DNA of 64,000 nucleotides from Haberlea rhodopensis (GCA_907163345.1 CAJQUN010000056.1:2170001-2234000), one strand, 5' to 3'; counted from the first letter of the stretch, positions 1-11,953 are shown. Notes: generated by a model not told the origin, from the sequence alone. Translations and numbers: made by a program.

Positions 1-917
1 CCTTCTGACTTGGGTAGTGCCGTAATGAAGTCCATGGATATGCTCTCGAACGGATGCTCAGGAATGGGAAGTGGTTGTAGGAGACCGGCTGGCTGCTGTT
101 GTTCCACCTTGTCTTGTTGCCACACAAGACAAGTACTCACATAGGCCTCCACATCCTCCCGCATCCTTGGCCAATAATAAGAATCCTCCATGAGGGCCAT
201 AATGCGATGCATCCCCTGGTGGCCCGCCCACTTTGAATCATGACACTCCTTGCGTATTTCCCGGCGCAAATTTCCCCACTTGGGCACAAAGATGTGGTCT
301 CCCTTAGTGAATAGCAAGTCATCTTGAATCCAAAAGCGTCGGGTTTTGCCTTCCTTAGCATAGTCCATGATGTTCTTTGCCACCGGGTCTTGACCTAGTC
401 CTTCCCGTATGCGATCCTTCAACATGCTTGCGGGTTGGCTTATGGCTGCGAGCTCCGCCTTTCGGCTTAAGGCATCGGCTACACGATTGGTTGTCCCCGG
501 CTTATATTCCAATGTGTAGTCAAACTCCGCAAGAAACTCCTGCCACCTTGCTTGCTTCGGAGTGAGCTTATTTTGGGTTTGGAAGTAGCTTGTGTCAACA
601 TTGTCTGTCCGCACAATAAACTTGCTCCCAAGCAAGTAACGCCTCCATACTCGTAGACAATGGACCACCACAGTCATCTCCTTCTCATGGACTGTGTAGC
701 GCCGCTCGGCATCATTCAACTTGCGGCTCTCAAACGCAATAGGATGCCCATTTTGCATAAGAACACCCCCAATGGCATAGTCCGAGGCATCAGTGTGCAC
801 CTCGTATGGCTTTGTGTGATCCGGCAGGGCTAAGACTGGTTGCTCCGTCACCTTGATCTTTAGCTCTTCAAATGCTTCCCGGCACTTTGGATCCCACTCC
901 CACTTTTGATCTTCTTC
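1..917 (-). pseudogene. Gypsy RNase H and start of integrase (runs off window)
   Basis: After a one-base shift near 917 the minus strand stays open to the window edge. It reads through an RNase H domain (motifs HTDASDYAIG and SRKLNDAERRY) and then a retroviral integrase zinc-binding region with a WAGHQG-type histidine and the cysteine of an HHCC finger. The frame is open, but it depends on the broken upstream frames. The boundary between RNase H and integrase is near 420. Confidence 0.8.
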
Positions 918-2031
918 AAGAGATTAGTGAGGGGTGTGGCAATGTTAGGATACCCCTGTATGAAACGACGGTAATAGTTGGCTAGCCCCAGAAAAGATCT
1001 GAGTTGGGGCACATTGGTTGGAGCCTTCCAATCTCGTATGACCTTCACCTTGGCCTCTTCCATCATGATATGCCCCGTCTTGATGTTGTGGCCCAAGAAT
1101 GACATCTCATCTAGGGCAAAAGAGCACTTCTCCAACTTGATGTAAAGTTCGTTCTCCCGAAGTGCCTGAAATACCTTTCTCAAATGCTCCACTTGTTCCT
1201 CCAACGTGGATGAGTAGATAACAATATCATCAAGGTAAACAACCACAAATTTATCCAAGTACGGATGGAATACCTTGTTCATGAGGGTGCAAAATGTGGC
1301 CGGGGCATTGGTGAGACCAAAAGGCATAACTAAAAATTCATAAGACCCGTACCTCGTGACCATGGCAGTCTTTGGCTCATCCCCTACGGCAATCCGCACT
1401 TGCCAATATCCGGACCGCAAGTCTATCTTTGAAAACCACTTGGCCCCTCCAAGTTGGTCGAACAACTCTCCAATGAGTGGTATATGGTACTTGTTCCGGA
1501 CCGTCAACTTGTTCAAGGCCCGATAGTCCACGCACATGCGTAGAGATCCGTCATGCTTCTTTTGAAAGAGCACTGGTGCACCATATGGGGACTTGGATGG
1601 CTGGATCATCCCCGCATCAAGTAGTTCTTTGAGTTGTTTCCTTAACTCCTCCAATTCAGGTGGTGCCATCCGATAGGGTGTGCGTGAGGGCGGGCTAGCA
1701 TCCGCTACTAGCTCGATCTTGTGGTCCACGTCCCTCCTTGGTGGTAGCTTCTTCGGGAGCTCCTTTGGCATAATATCCTTGAAGTCGTCAACACGGCCTT
1801 GACTTCCATGGGCAACTCCCCCATACCCTCAGTCTTTGGCCCTTCGTCTATCTTAGGAACTATGGCATAGGTCTCCTCATTACGCCTAAGTCCCTTTGCA
1901 AATTGAATAGCCGACAACATGCTCGGCCTCTTGGCCTCCCTCTTGGCCGGTATAGTACATGGAGTGTTTGCATCAAGAATATATAAAGAGTCCGAAAAGG
2001 GTAAAATGCAAGCTCGTACCTCATCAGCCAC
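900..2031 (-). pseudogene. Gypsy reverse transcriptase region
   Basis: A protease-RT linker (about 1795-2031) sits in one frame and the RT core (about 920-1790) in another, so one indel near 1795 separates them. The RT part shows the expected Gypsy motifs in order: YRALNKLT, KIDLRSGYWQVRI, FGLTNAPATF and the catalytic YLDDIVIYS, then the thumb motif FLGLANYYRRFI. The frame is lost again near 917 and RNase H continues in a third frame. The catalytic aspartates are intact, so decay is by indels rather than active-site change. Confidence 0.9.
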
Positions 2032-3515
2032 TCTAGCCCAAGTACCATATCGTAGTCATCCATGGGCACCACTGTGTAGGAGACATATCCCTGCCATTCT
2101 CCTATCGTGGTCTTTACTCCCTTGGCCGCTCCGGCAATTGGTTTGGCCTTTGCATTTACTGATTTGATTGATCCTCCGGTCGGAGTGATGGCAAGCCCCA
2201 GCTTCTTCGCCGCCTCCTCCCGGATGAAGTTGTGTGTGGCTCCCGTATCTACCAATGCCTTGACTCTTTGCCCCCTAACCAAGGCATCCACAAACATAGA
2301 CCCACCCTTGGATCCTTTAGCGCGCTCCACCTTTGCTTTGACGGCACTGAGGAGCCGTAGAGATCCAATATGTGTGCCCTCTTCTTGTGGCTCATCATCT
2401 TCATCTGCAAGAGCTGCTAGCTTGTTTACTTTTGGGCAATTGGCCATGAAGTGGTCGGTCTTGTGACAAAGGAAGCAAGTCTGTTCCCGGTCATTGGACC
2501 TATAGGTTGATGGTCTTGGTGCATTGCCCCTGTTGTAGGTTTGGCTTGAGTTTGACTGGTTGCCTCCCACACCTTTGCCATTGTCATCCCTCTTGCCTTT
2601 GTTGTTGCCATCGTTGGAGGGCCGCAACTCAATAAGGCTCTCGGCATAAGCAATTGCCGTAGCCAAATCCTGCACTTGACGGCGTTGGAGCTCCTGTTTT
2701 GCCCATGGCCTGAGCCCATCAAGGAAAGCGAAGAATGCCCCACGGTCCGTCAACTCTGGGATCTCCAGTATGATCTCTTGGAACTCCTTGATGTACTCTT
2801 TTATAGTTTTGCTGTGTGTGAGCCGTCGTAGGCGTCCCCGAGCCTCATACTCCACATTCTCGGGGTAGAATTGTCGCTTGAGCTCGGCCTTGAAGTCTTC
2901 CCATGTAGCCATGCAGCATGTGCCTCGCTCAATATCGGTGTGTCGCCTCCTCCACCATAGAGTGGCTGTGTCGGTCAGGAATAGGGGCGCTGTGCGAATC
3001 TTGGCCTCGTTGTCCCGTACATTCGAGGCTGCAAAGTATTGCTCCAAGTTCCATAGAAAGTTGTCAAGTTCCTTAGCATTGCGAGTCCCATTGTATGGTC
3101 GTGGCCTTGGAACATCGATCATGGTTGGTGTCGTGGCCACATGATCCCCCGCATTGGCCATGGCCCTTTTGCATATAACCATGTCGTCCTTGAGAGTTTT
3201 GAACTCTTCTTGCAAGGCCTCAATCATGCCCCTGAATTCATCGAATTGATTCTTCACATCAAAATTGAAAGAGTTAATTTGTTGGAGTACCTGACCTTGA
3301 AACTCCTCCCCTGAGGTGTTTTCTTCAAGTTCCCGTACCCTCTCGGCCATGTCCTCGAAGGCTTGGGAGTGATCCGCCATGTATTGCTCCAGTCGGATCA
3401 TCCGGTTCTCAATGCCACCCATAAAGTCGACCGAGGGTTCCCTTGACTGGCCTCGGCCCTTCCTCGGTGCCTTCTTTGGCTTCTCGGGTTGTTGGACCAC
3501 CCTTGAGTCCGACAT
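2030..3515 (-). pseudogene. Gypsy gag-protease region
   Basis: The likely start is the Met codon at 3513-3515, just inside the primer-binding site, although the frame stays open further upstream. The product has a charged N-terminus, a coiled-coil-like stretch, a gag core with a WWRRR motif, a CCHC zinc knuckle (CFLCHKTDHFMANC, spacing CX2CX4HX4C) and an aspartic protease active site (DTGATHNF). After LGLEWL near 2030 the frame is lost, and the true continuation is in another frame. Gag packages the element RNA and the protease cleaves the polyprotein. The length is normal for Gypsy gag-PR, but the frameshift disables fusion to RT. Confidence 0.88.
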
Positions 3516-3575
3516 TCTTTCTTCTAGCAAACACCAACGAACAACCTTGAGTGCGGAAGCTTTAAGAGCCGACCT

Positions 3576-3588
3576 GGCTCTGATACCA
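3576..3588 (-). other. Primer-binding site, initiator-Met tRNA type
   Basis: The minus strand reads TGGTATCAGAGCC two bases inside the LTR. It matches the usual plant retrotransposon site complementary to the 3' end of initiator methionine tRNA. Confidence 0.9.
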
Positions 3589-3797
3589 CTTGTCACGGGA
3601 TGAGAGCTTTCACCCAAACTTTCTCGAACCCGTGCGGCACTTGACTAGTAACCCCGCGTTGCTAGCAAGTCAGTCTTCCTCTCGAGTTGGTTGCTAAAGT
3701 GCTAGAAAGAGAGAACACAAAGAGATTGAGAGAATGCTTTGTATTGCTTGAATACTTGATTGAAAACTTGATGGTTACAAATGAACTCCCCCCCCCC

Positions 3798-3805
3798 TTT
3801 ATATA
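3798..3805 (-). promoter_or_regulatory. TATA box in Gypsy LTR
   Basis: The minus strand reads TATATAAA directly after a C/G homopolymer run. It lies about 270 bp into the LTR, the usual U3/R position, and would start transcription toward gag. Confidence 0.6.
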
Positions 3806-4040
3806 CAAGTTCACCTCCTTAATGGACGGTGATGATCAATTTGATCTAAGGGCTAGAAATGATCTTCTAGGATGTTCCACACATCTACAAGCTTCTACAT
3901 GCTTCTACTATTTCTATAAGGTTCTAGAATGACCTACAAAAGAATGTACAAGGAATGTCTAGAATCTTCCGAGGTGCTCCAAAGTGTTCTTCAAGTTTCC
4001 GGGAGCTTCCGGATGTCCCAAAGCCTCTCCAATATATGCC

Positions 4041-4055
4041 GGAATCTTCTAGAAA
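4041..4055. promoter_or_regulatory. Perfect heat-shock element in the LTR U3 region
   Basis: The sequence GGAATCTTCTAGAAA contains the three alternating pentamers of a canonical heat-shock element (GAA-nn-TTC-nn-GAA). Further dyads follow: TTCTAGAA at 3922-3929 and GAATCTTC at 3962-3969. Heat-shock factors bind such sites. Whether this LTR responds to heat is inference. Confidence 0.6.
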
Positions 4056-4076
4056 GTTGCGGGTCGTGACAATAGG

Positions 4077-6034
4077 CTCACCCAAAATCAGGATCATATA
4101 GCTCCATCCATACATTTAACCATTTCATTTATGCTTCACTTAAATGAAAATGAGAACTGAAATTCACAAAACTTGTGTTCGAGTAGACTGATTTGGGAGA
4201 AAAATATTTAATAAATCACTCAACATGTTTGTGTAATTTCCAAATCTATGCATTTGAAATCTTTTTACTATTATTTTTGGTTATTTCTGAAAATATATTA
4301 TTGCTTTTTAATCTTAATTAATTGAGTTATTTAAAATCAATTTAATCAAATACTCGCAGAAGCTGAAATATTGGTACATTGAGGCTAAAAAAGAAACCAT
4401 TCATAGACCATAACGAGAGCTCAAGTACAAGAGGAACAGAAACATAATCATATGTTCAAAACCTAGTCAGCGCAATCTCAAACAAAAGCACAAAACTAAG
4501 CAACAATTCTATTACCGATTTCACATACGAAGCATGACAGACAGTTCAAAAAAATTCAACCCTTAAACATAACCTTCATATGCGATTTCGGTAATGGTTT
4601 GTGAACCCCGACTACAATTATCGTTATAATTATGATTAACCTCTGGTTCAGGTTACGGTTTGATCTTTTCATTTTAAAAAAAATAAATTAATTTATAAGA
4701 TTTTTTAACAAAATTTAAAAAATCGATAATGGAGAGATTTTGAATTCATTTTTTCTCAATAAATAAATCATAAAATATAAGAAAACGCAATTAAAATTAC
4801 ATAAATTAATAGATTTGGATTAGCAAAATCATATTCATTTAACAAATATTAAGTAATTTATTAATTAATAATTTATAAATTAATTACCATAAAGAAAATA
4901 ATATAATCGCAAAGATGTTAATTGACGAGTTGATAATTAAGAGTGTTATAATATGATGAAATTGAAGATGACAGCTCTACTATATAGCCCATTTTTCGAA
5001 AAACATCTCTTAAATCAATGATAACATTGAATAATTTTTTGTTGAGTTATGAGAAAATCATACCAAAAATTCTTACTACGTTAAAATGAGTTAGAATGAA
5101 ATTCAGCGCCAGAAAATTCAACAAAAACATAGATTAATCATAATTGTATTATATACTAAGAAATTATTTATTATTATATCACATGAAATCTATGTTAATT
5201 CTCATTTATATATTATACCATAAATTTAGCGACTTATTAATTTAGCATATAGTTTCCAAGTTGGGATCGATCAAAATATTATATAAAAGATGTATTACTT
5301 AATCAAATATTAAAATATCGAGTTTCTACTACAAATCAAATCAGGAGCAAGTATGATATTCTTATTTTTATTATATTGTCAAGTATTAAAACAAGTTCCT
5401 TGTGGCTTTTTGGTAGAGGTCCTTAGATCAATTCAGGTGGTACCATTATCTAATTTAAAATTTAAAACAAAAAATATATATAAAAAATAAAATTTTGTGA
5501 ACATGAGGTTAATGGTTTTATAAACAGATCGATCACGATTCAGACCCGTTGAATCGGGTCAAGAGTTCATCGGCCTGTGACCTGGTTACGATCTGGGTCG
5601 GGTCATGATTAAATGTGGTCCGTGGGCATGTCTAAACAAAACTATTACAAATAATCAAGTCTCAAAAATTAATTCCTAATTATAATAAACTTTCCAGGCA
5701 GAAGACCTTTAACACTCTCAAATTGCCACCGCATATTATAAACCGCCAAATCGTCCAAAACCACATATTTAATTTTACTTAAAAACCGCAATTAAAAAAC
5801 TTTTTCAGACCAATCCGTATATGATAATGGCGGGTTTGATGTTGTCAGTACAACGAATCATTGTGTTAGAATATTATAATCAAATGGCTGATATCACCTC
5901 AAAACACTATCTGTGGTAGCAACCATTCAACCAATACTAGTTGTCCTTACTAAAAACCGGGATACTTATGTGGCTGTTGAATCTGATAAGAAATGTCGTG
6001 TGTCGACTGTCGACTGTCGACTCTCTTTCTCGCT

Positions 6035-6077
<43 letters not shown>

Positions 6078-6106
6078 TGCAAAATAATAATATTTATTCT
6101 TCATGT
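4077..6106. other. AT-rich intergenic spacer
   Basis: There is no coding region I can support. The stretch is AT-rich with scattered stop codons and short poly-A/T runs. A G/C-richer patch at about 5530-5630 repeats GGGTC/GACCC motifs and may be an old MITE, but I could not define ends or a target duplication. Confidence 0.6.
6001..6077. repeat. Compound microsatellite
   Basis: Three perfect copies of TGTCGAC (6001-6021) are followed, after a short spacer, by an uninterrupted (CA)n run (6035-6062) that passes into (TA)n (6062-6077). It lies 30 bp before the MITE target duplication. Confidence 0.95.
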
Positions 6107-6114
6107 GTCGCACC

Positions 6115-6578
6115 TAGGGATGCTTAACGAGGCAACCCGAACCGATTCGATCCGGAATCGGCGGGTTTTGGATCCGGTTCTACAGATTTCGGGTTGGACC
6201 GGTTCCAAACCGGAACCAGTTTTTTTGAATTTTTTTTTTCAAAAAATAAAGGGAAATTGTTGTTTGAAGGATTTGAACACGCGACCATCATCTTCTACTT
6301 TAAAGCTCTAACCAATTGAGCTAATATGCATTTGTGTTTGTAAACTAACCTCAAATATATTTATCTAAATTTAAAAAAAAAATTAATTTTTTTACAATAA
6401 CGGATCCGGTTCCGGTTCAAACCCGAAACCGGGTCCGTTCCGATTCCAAAACGGTAGAATCGATCCAGACCAGTATCTTATTGATTCGGAACCGGTTATC
6501 CCAATTTCGGTTACGAACCAGGCTAATCAGTCCGGTTTCAGGCCGGATCCAAACTGATCCGACCTGTTAAACACCCTA
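6115..6578. mobile_element. Non-autonomous hAT-type MITE with exact 8-bp target duplication
   Basis: The element begins TAGGGATGCTTAAC and ends with the imperfect inverse (reverse complement TAGGGTGTTTAAC). It is flanked on both sides by GTCGCACC (6107-6114 and 6579-6586), an exact 8-bp duplication as made by hAT transposases. The interior is full of CCGGTTC/GAACCGG motifs and contains a tRNA-like patch. It has no coding capacity. The same terminal motif occurs at 62790, at the end of a hAT element with a transposase remnant. Confidence 0.85.
6265..6330 (-). other. tRNA-like sequence inside the MITE
   Basis: The minus strand has a perfect tRNA A-box/D-arm (TAGCTCAATTGGTTAGAGC, 6305-6323) and a near-perfect B-box (GTTCAAATCC, 6269-6278) at normal spacing. 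The acceptor stem does not pair and the anticodon arm is degenerate, so I do not call a working tRNA gene. It could still act as an internal Pol III promoter. Confidence 0.55.
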
Positions 6579-7231
6579 GTCGCACCAGATGAACCGTTGC
6601 CTTTTATAATATTTGAAGATTGCATTTCAATAATTTTTTTGTAAAATAATATTGTAGAAATATTGAAACACTAGTCTTAAATAAAAGATCCTTTGTATTA
6701 TTTGCCCCTCAACTTACATACTTGTGCATTTAAAAAATTATATCGTGAAAATAAAATCCCCCACCTCATATCAAATCAAATAATGGACAGGCAATGATTG
6801 AATATCAATTATTAAGGTACTCAAAGTTTAATAATTGAAATGAAAAAAAAGTAATCACTCAAATTTGTAATTATTCTCTCGAGCCTCAAAAGTTTTTTAA
6901 TCCTACCTGTTAACTATGATTAGGACAGACAAAGCTAATCTTCGTAGCTTCTAATTCTAATGAACCAACAATAAGATAAAAACGGAAAATTCTTTGGTGC
7001 AATTGGTGCATCCAAAGACCATCACATATATACAATGTATATATATGTATGTATAGACGTGTATGTTAGTTGGTCTTTGATGCACCGGCTCTACCAAATA
7101 ATTTTCGGATAAAAAGATTGAGCAAAAATACAAATATTGTTCAGATTTGTTTCTTTATTTAATAAATTCAAAAAGTTTCATAAAAATACATGTTTCATAT
7201 TATTTATTATATTATACCATATAATAAACGG

Positions 7232-7269
7232 CGTAATGGTTACTGTTCCAATGAACAGTAACCATTACG
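7232..7269. repeat. Perfect 17-bp inverted repeat (hairpin)
   Basis: Two 17-base arms, CGTAATGGTTACTGTTC and its exact reverse complement, are separated by only 4 bases. A related but imperfect TGGTTACTGT motif occurs at about 58266. It is probably a fragment of a mobile element terminus. Confidence 0.85.
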
Positions 7270-7339
7270 TCACTTTTTTATTTTAAAATTTTTTTATTTT
7301 CTTTTTCTTTTATTTTTTCTTTTATTTTGTATTTTTTTA

Positions 7340-7938
7340 TAAAATATTTGGTATGATGAATTTCTGGTAGATCACATATCGTCGATTTTGCTCGTTTATG
7401 TACATTTTGATTTTTTTCTTACCTACGACCCATTGCTGATATGTGGTATTACCTATTTACCTTTGTTCTGATGTTTGACATCAAATATTCCCTTAATATA
7501 TAAGGAGATTATATCAAAACCCTTGATCCAACAGTGCATCCATCTAATCTCAATTTTTAAAATTTTAAATGTTATCCTTTTTTTTTTTAGAAAAAAACTT
7601 GTTGATTTTGTCAAGTATGAATTAAAAAAAACAGATAGTTCAAAATAGATTTTTCTCGTGGCAAACTTTAATAATAAATTTTTATATGAACTTATTTTAA
7701 AAAAAAAGAGTTAAAAATAAGTTTTCGTTGTGGCAAACTTTAATAATATTTTTTTATAAAATATTCGGCATGATGAATTTTTGGTAGATTATAGGTCGTC
7801 AGTTTTGCTTGTTTGTATACATTTTGAGTTTTGGCTTACCTACGACCCGTTGCTAATATGCGATTGTTCTCGATTACCTTTGTTATGGTGTTAGACATCA
7901 AGATTTGCCTTCATGTATAAGGAGATTATATCAAAAAA
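7340..7938. repeat. Diverged direct duplication in non-coding DNA
   Basis: A segment of about 180 bp at 7340-7520 recurs at about 7757-7938. Shared stretches include ACCTACGACCC, TTACCTTTGTT and ATAAGGAGATTATATCAAAA. Between the copies, CAAACTTTAATAATA also occurs twice. No open frame is conserved. The rest of 6587-8905 is AT-rich with nothing I can identify. Confidence 0.75.
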
Positions 7939-8940
7939 ATTAGAAAAATTAAATTATGATAATTATATATTACTTGTTTGATAATAATTTGGGACGTCAC
8001 ATTTACATTCATTATTTGTCAGAAAGTATATAAATAATTATAAAAGTAAGATGATTCATTAATCTTGAGGCCATAGCAAGTAATAAGAGCAATATCCTAA
8101 AATAACAATGCAACTACAACAATAAATAAAACTATAATTCTTCTTATGTGATGCTCGCTACTGCTATGAGAAATCGAACACATATCTGCATTATGAAATG
8201 AGCCATCGTCATTTTGAAAACTCTTGCGAACAACTTTTGATTGATTTTTTTGAGCTCGTTGAGATTTACTTTTATTGTGATTGATGTAATCTACTACTGC
8301 ACTTTCGTAGATGACTTTTGTTTAGAGAGTCTATTGGGCCCTACAAGGATATCATATGCCAACTATTGCTATGGTGTATTGTTGGGGAAGACTTCTGTTT
8401 ACTCCAACCTCTTTGATTTTATATACATACGATTATGTATGTTCAATGCGTATGAACCATCTTTTTATTCTCGCGCGGTGCTAAATTAACTAGTATTTAT
8501 ATACCTGAAAAAGGTGTGGAACAATGTTGCCTTTGTCTGTTATTTTGTGGCATCGTTTACAAAGAAAAAAAAATCAAGAGTTAGAAGTGAATCCAATTTT
8601 GATGAAATTTTTTGAAGATATGACAACTGTAAATGCAACTATTATTTTTTAATAATTGTGATCTATTGTTATTTTTAAATTCAACTTCAACCAAGCTTAT
8701 GAATATACATTTTTGGGTAAATTTTTTTAAAAAAAGATCCTATAAAATATGAATTTTTCCGAACAATAAAACTAATATATATGATTTTAAACTAGTCAAA
8801 ATATTAAAATTTATTTTCCAAGTTCCAACAACAAACTTTAGCAAATACGAGTGTCGTAATTTAAATTCGAGTTTTTACCAATACAATAAACATCCCATTT
8901 AAAATATTTGTGTTAGTGTTCAACAATTGTCTATGCTTTG

Positions 8941-9112
8941 TGTTAAATTCTGTGTATAGAAGAATCGGAGGGAAAAATTATTCCCGTTTTCTGATGTATA
9001 TTCGTAATGCTAACCGTCTAGCTTTATATACAAAAATACATAAACTAACTAACGAGTTTACAAAGCTAATAACTAAAAACAAAAGTGTGTTTTTGTGAAA
9101 GCGCCACCAACA
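8941..9112 (-). repeat. 3' LTR of Copia D (172 bp)
   Basis: Complete LTR. The plus strand reads TGTTAAATTCTG through GCGCCACCAACA, so on the minus strand it begins TGTTGGTGGCGC next to the polypurine tract. Confidence 0.85.
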
Positions 9113-9149
9113 CTCCCCATCATGCTTGATGTAGAACAATCACACCAAG

Positions 9150-10999
9150 CTTGGACATTAGAAAACCATGTTAGGCTTTCCGAAACTCTTTCTTAATATG
9201 TCTGCCAATTGGTGAGTTGAGGAGACATGTGTAGGTCCAACCTTAATCTTGTCACGAATCAAATGACAATCGATCTCTATGTGCTTGGTTCACTCGTGAA
9301 ACATAGGATTTGAAGCAATGTGTAAAGCGGCTTTATTATCACAATGTAATGTGATTGGAGTGGGAACAGAAATCCCCACGTCTGTCAACAAGCATATAAT
9401 CCAAACAATCTCACATGTAGCAGCTGACATTGCCCTATACTCGGCTTCCGCCGATGATCGAGAAACCACAGTCTGTTTCTTGGTTTTCCATGACATCAAC
9501 ACTTCCCCAAACTTAATACAAAAACCAGTAACGGAGCGACGAGTCATTGGGCAGGCAGCCCAGTCAGAATCACAAAATGCATGGAGAGAACAAGAATTCT
9601 AGGAAGGAAGCAAAATCCACAAACCCTTAGAGCCCTTTAAATATCGAATTACTCGGAAAGCAGCTTCAAGATGTGAGCATTTAGGAGCATGCATGAATTG
9701 ACTTAAAGTCTGCACAACATAACAAATATCAGAACGAGTAATCGTAAGATTGATTAAACGACCAACAAGACGCTTATAGAGCTCTGGATCCTCAAGCAAT
9801 GGATCACTAATCTGCTGTGACTTATGATCACTAATCTGCTGTGACTTATCCAGAGATACACGATCATCAAGATCAAGGCTAGTCATTTGCAAATGCTGTT
9901 CCATTGGAGTATCAGACGGCTTAGCACCAAGCAATCCTGTATCTGAAATCAAATCTAAGGCATACTTACGTTGGTTTAAGTAAATGGCATGTTTGGACCT
10001 AGCAACTTCAAGCCCCAGAAAGAATTTCAAAATCCCTAAGTTAGTGATCTTGAAGTGTGAATGTAGAAAAACCTTTAAAAGATTAATATGATGCTCATTA
10101 CTTTCCGTGATGACAATATCATCGAACGTAAACAAGCAAAAGTGTAATATCAATACCATCCCTGCGAACAAATAAAGAATAATCATGCCAAGATTGAGTG
10201 TAGCCTCCTCGAATCGAAACACCCACAAACTTGGAATGCCATTGCGTGGAGGCCTGCTTAAGGCCATATAATGATTTCTGAAGTTTGCAAATTCGATGCT
10301 CCCCCTTAGTATGATACCCGGGTGGAAGAGTCATATAGACATCTTCATCCAAATCTCCTTGAAGAAACGCATTATTAACATCCAACTGATAAAGAGGTCA
10401 ATTACGAACTGCTGCAAGACTAAGCAAACATCTAATGGTAACAACTTTGGCAGTAGGAGAGAATGTATCATGGTAATCTACACCAAACTGTTGGGTGTAT
10501 CCTTTTGCTATGAGACGAGCCTTGAATTTATCCACTGAACCATCAGCGTTGTGCTTGATTTTGTACACCCACTTTCAACCAATAGGTTTGACCTGAGGAG
10601 GGGTGCAACTAAATCCCAAGTGTGGTTAAGTTCTAATGCTTGGAGTTCTAATTCCATTGCTAATTTCCATCGATGATCAGAAATGTCATCTTTGTAGTGG
10701 CTCGGTTCTTTGTCGGAAGAGATAGAAGCTAAAAAACTCTGATGGGAAGGAGAAAACTTAGAAGAAATAGGATAAGCACAGTGGGCATAGGGACGCTGTG
10801 GTAGAGTGGAACATGAGTAGTCTTGGGTCCAAAGAGGCGGTCTAGTATGTCGACTGGATCGTCGAATTGGCCGTGAAGGAATATCATTGATCATCTGGAA
10901 TATCAGCAGGAGACGAAAGATCATCAAAAGAATAAGATGGCTGAGAAGGGAAGACTGATAAAGGAGAAGGTAGAGTAGCAAAAGGGAATTGATCTTCAT
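9150..10999 (-). pseudogene. Copia D reverse transcriptase and RNase H
   Basis: RT begins near 10730 (WKLAMELELQALE). It has the fingers motif MDVNNAFLQGDLDEDVYM, then SLYGLKQAS. The catalytic YVDD is split by a frameshift (VYVR before it, FDDIVI after it). RNase H (TRRSVTGFCIKFG, SRSSAEAEYRAM, LHCDNKAALHIA) ends in a premature TGA at 9290 in what should be FHERTKHIE. A 24-bp direct repeat at about 9809-9850 duplicates SQQISD residues in the RT connection region. Confidence 0.86.
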
Positions 11000-11005
11000 G
11001 AAACA

Positions 11006-11860
11006 CTAATCACGAGAAACAAAGATTTTCTTGGAATGAAGATCTTGAACCTTGTAGCATTTTTGTGTGTTAGAATATCCTAAAAAAGCACAAGGAGAGC
11101 TACGAGGAGAAAACTTATGATGGTTAGGCAGGCAAGAACATAGCACAAGCAAACCAAAAATTATCAAATGGTGAAATGTAGGTTGTGTGTTAAAAATGAT
11201 CTCAAAAGGAGTTTTACCACTTAGCAAAGGAGTGGGAGATCGGTTTATTAATTAAACCGCAGTAAGAACACAATCCCCCCAATATGAAAGGGGGGCAGAG
11301 GATTGAAAACGTAAAGCCCGTGCAATATTAAGAATATGACGGTGCTTACGTTCCACCACACCATTTTGTTGTTTTTTGTTGTGGTGTATAAGGGCATGAA
11401 CTTTGATGAAGGATGCCAAGGGTGGAAAAAAGATTATGACATTCACTCTTAAAGAAATCCCAAGCATTATCAGTGTGAATGGCTTTAACGTTGAGTGAAA
11501 ATTGAGTCGCAACCAATGAGAAAAAAGAACAAAGGATGCTAAGAACTTCTATTTTGGAATGCATCAAGTATGCCCAAGTACCCCGGGAAAAGTCATCAAC
11601 AATAGTCAAAAAATAACGTTCACCATTGTAAGTCGGGGTATTAAAAGAACCCCAAATATCTATATGTAGTAATTGAAACGAAACATCAGACATCGTTGAG
11701 CTATGAGCTGGAAAACGAAGTCGAGGTTGTTTAGAAACAGGACAGATGGAACAATGCTGCAAAGGAACATGTTTTGATATAAATGGAAGTAATTGCATGC
11801 GCATGGACGACATATTGACCTAATCATTGGTGCAAAACAACAACAGTAACAGTGGCACAA
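11006..11860 (-). pseudogene. Copia D integrase
   Basis: Three overlapping frames together give the zinc-finger cysteines (CSICPVSKQ), the catalytic core (HIDIWG, VDDFSRGTW, HTDNAWDF, NGVVERKHRHIL) and the C-terminal FLGYSNTQKCYKV motif. All three D,D,E residues are recognisable, but at least two frameshifts separate them. Confidence 0.86.
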
Positions 11861-11953
11861 GAAAGTGTATTCATGCTGGACAGTAAAGTATTACAGCTTG
11901 GTATGCGAAAAAAGCAAGAGTTTACAGTATGCGACTGTGGAATTATTCAAGAG

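Larger units (their letters stand above)
1..4071 (-). mobile_element. Ty3/Gypsy LTR retrotransposon, 5' half, truncated by the window edge
   Basis: Read on the minus strand the order is 5' LTR (3591-4071), primer-binding site, gag with CCHC knuckle, protease, reverse transcriptase, RNase H and the start of integrase. That order, with integrase after RT, is diagnostic of Ty3/Gypsy. The coding part is broken by at least three frameshifts (near 2030, 1795 and 917), so this copy cannot encode a full polyprotein. The 3' part and second LTR lie to the left of the window. The five bases outside the LTR, ATAGG (4072-4076), are the candidate target duplication; the partner copy is not visible. Confidence 0.93.
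3591..4071 (-). repeat. 5' LTR of the Gypsy element (481 bp)
   Basis: It is bounded by the short inverted repeat TGTCAC/GTGACA and followed at its inner edge by a primer-binding site. It contains a TATA box and several heat-shock-like GAA/TTC dyads. The second LTR is outside the window, so the ends rest on the TG/CA termini and the adjacent primer site. Confidence 0.85.

Noticed and set aside
5530..5640. MITE with GGGTC/GACCC motifs
   Set aside because: I could not define inverted termini or a target duplication.
6265..6330. Functional tRNA gene
   Set aside because: Although the A- and B-boxes are good, the acceptor stem does not pair and the anticodon arm is degenerate; it is part of a MITE.
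8462..8488. Second Helitron 3' end (CTAGT after a GC-rich stretch)
   Set aside because: There is no proper hairpin 10-12 bases before CTAG.
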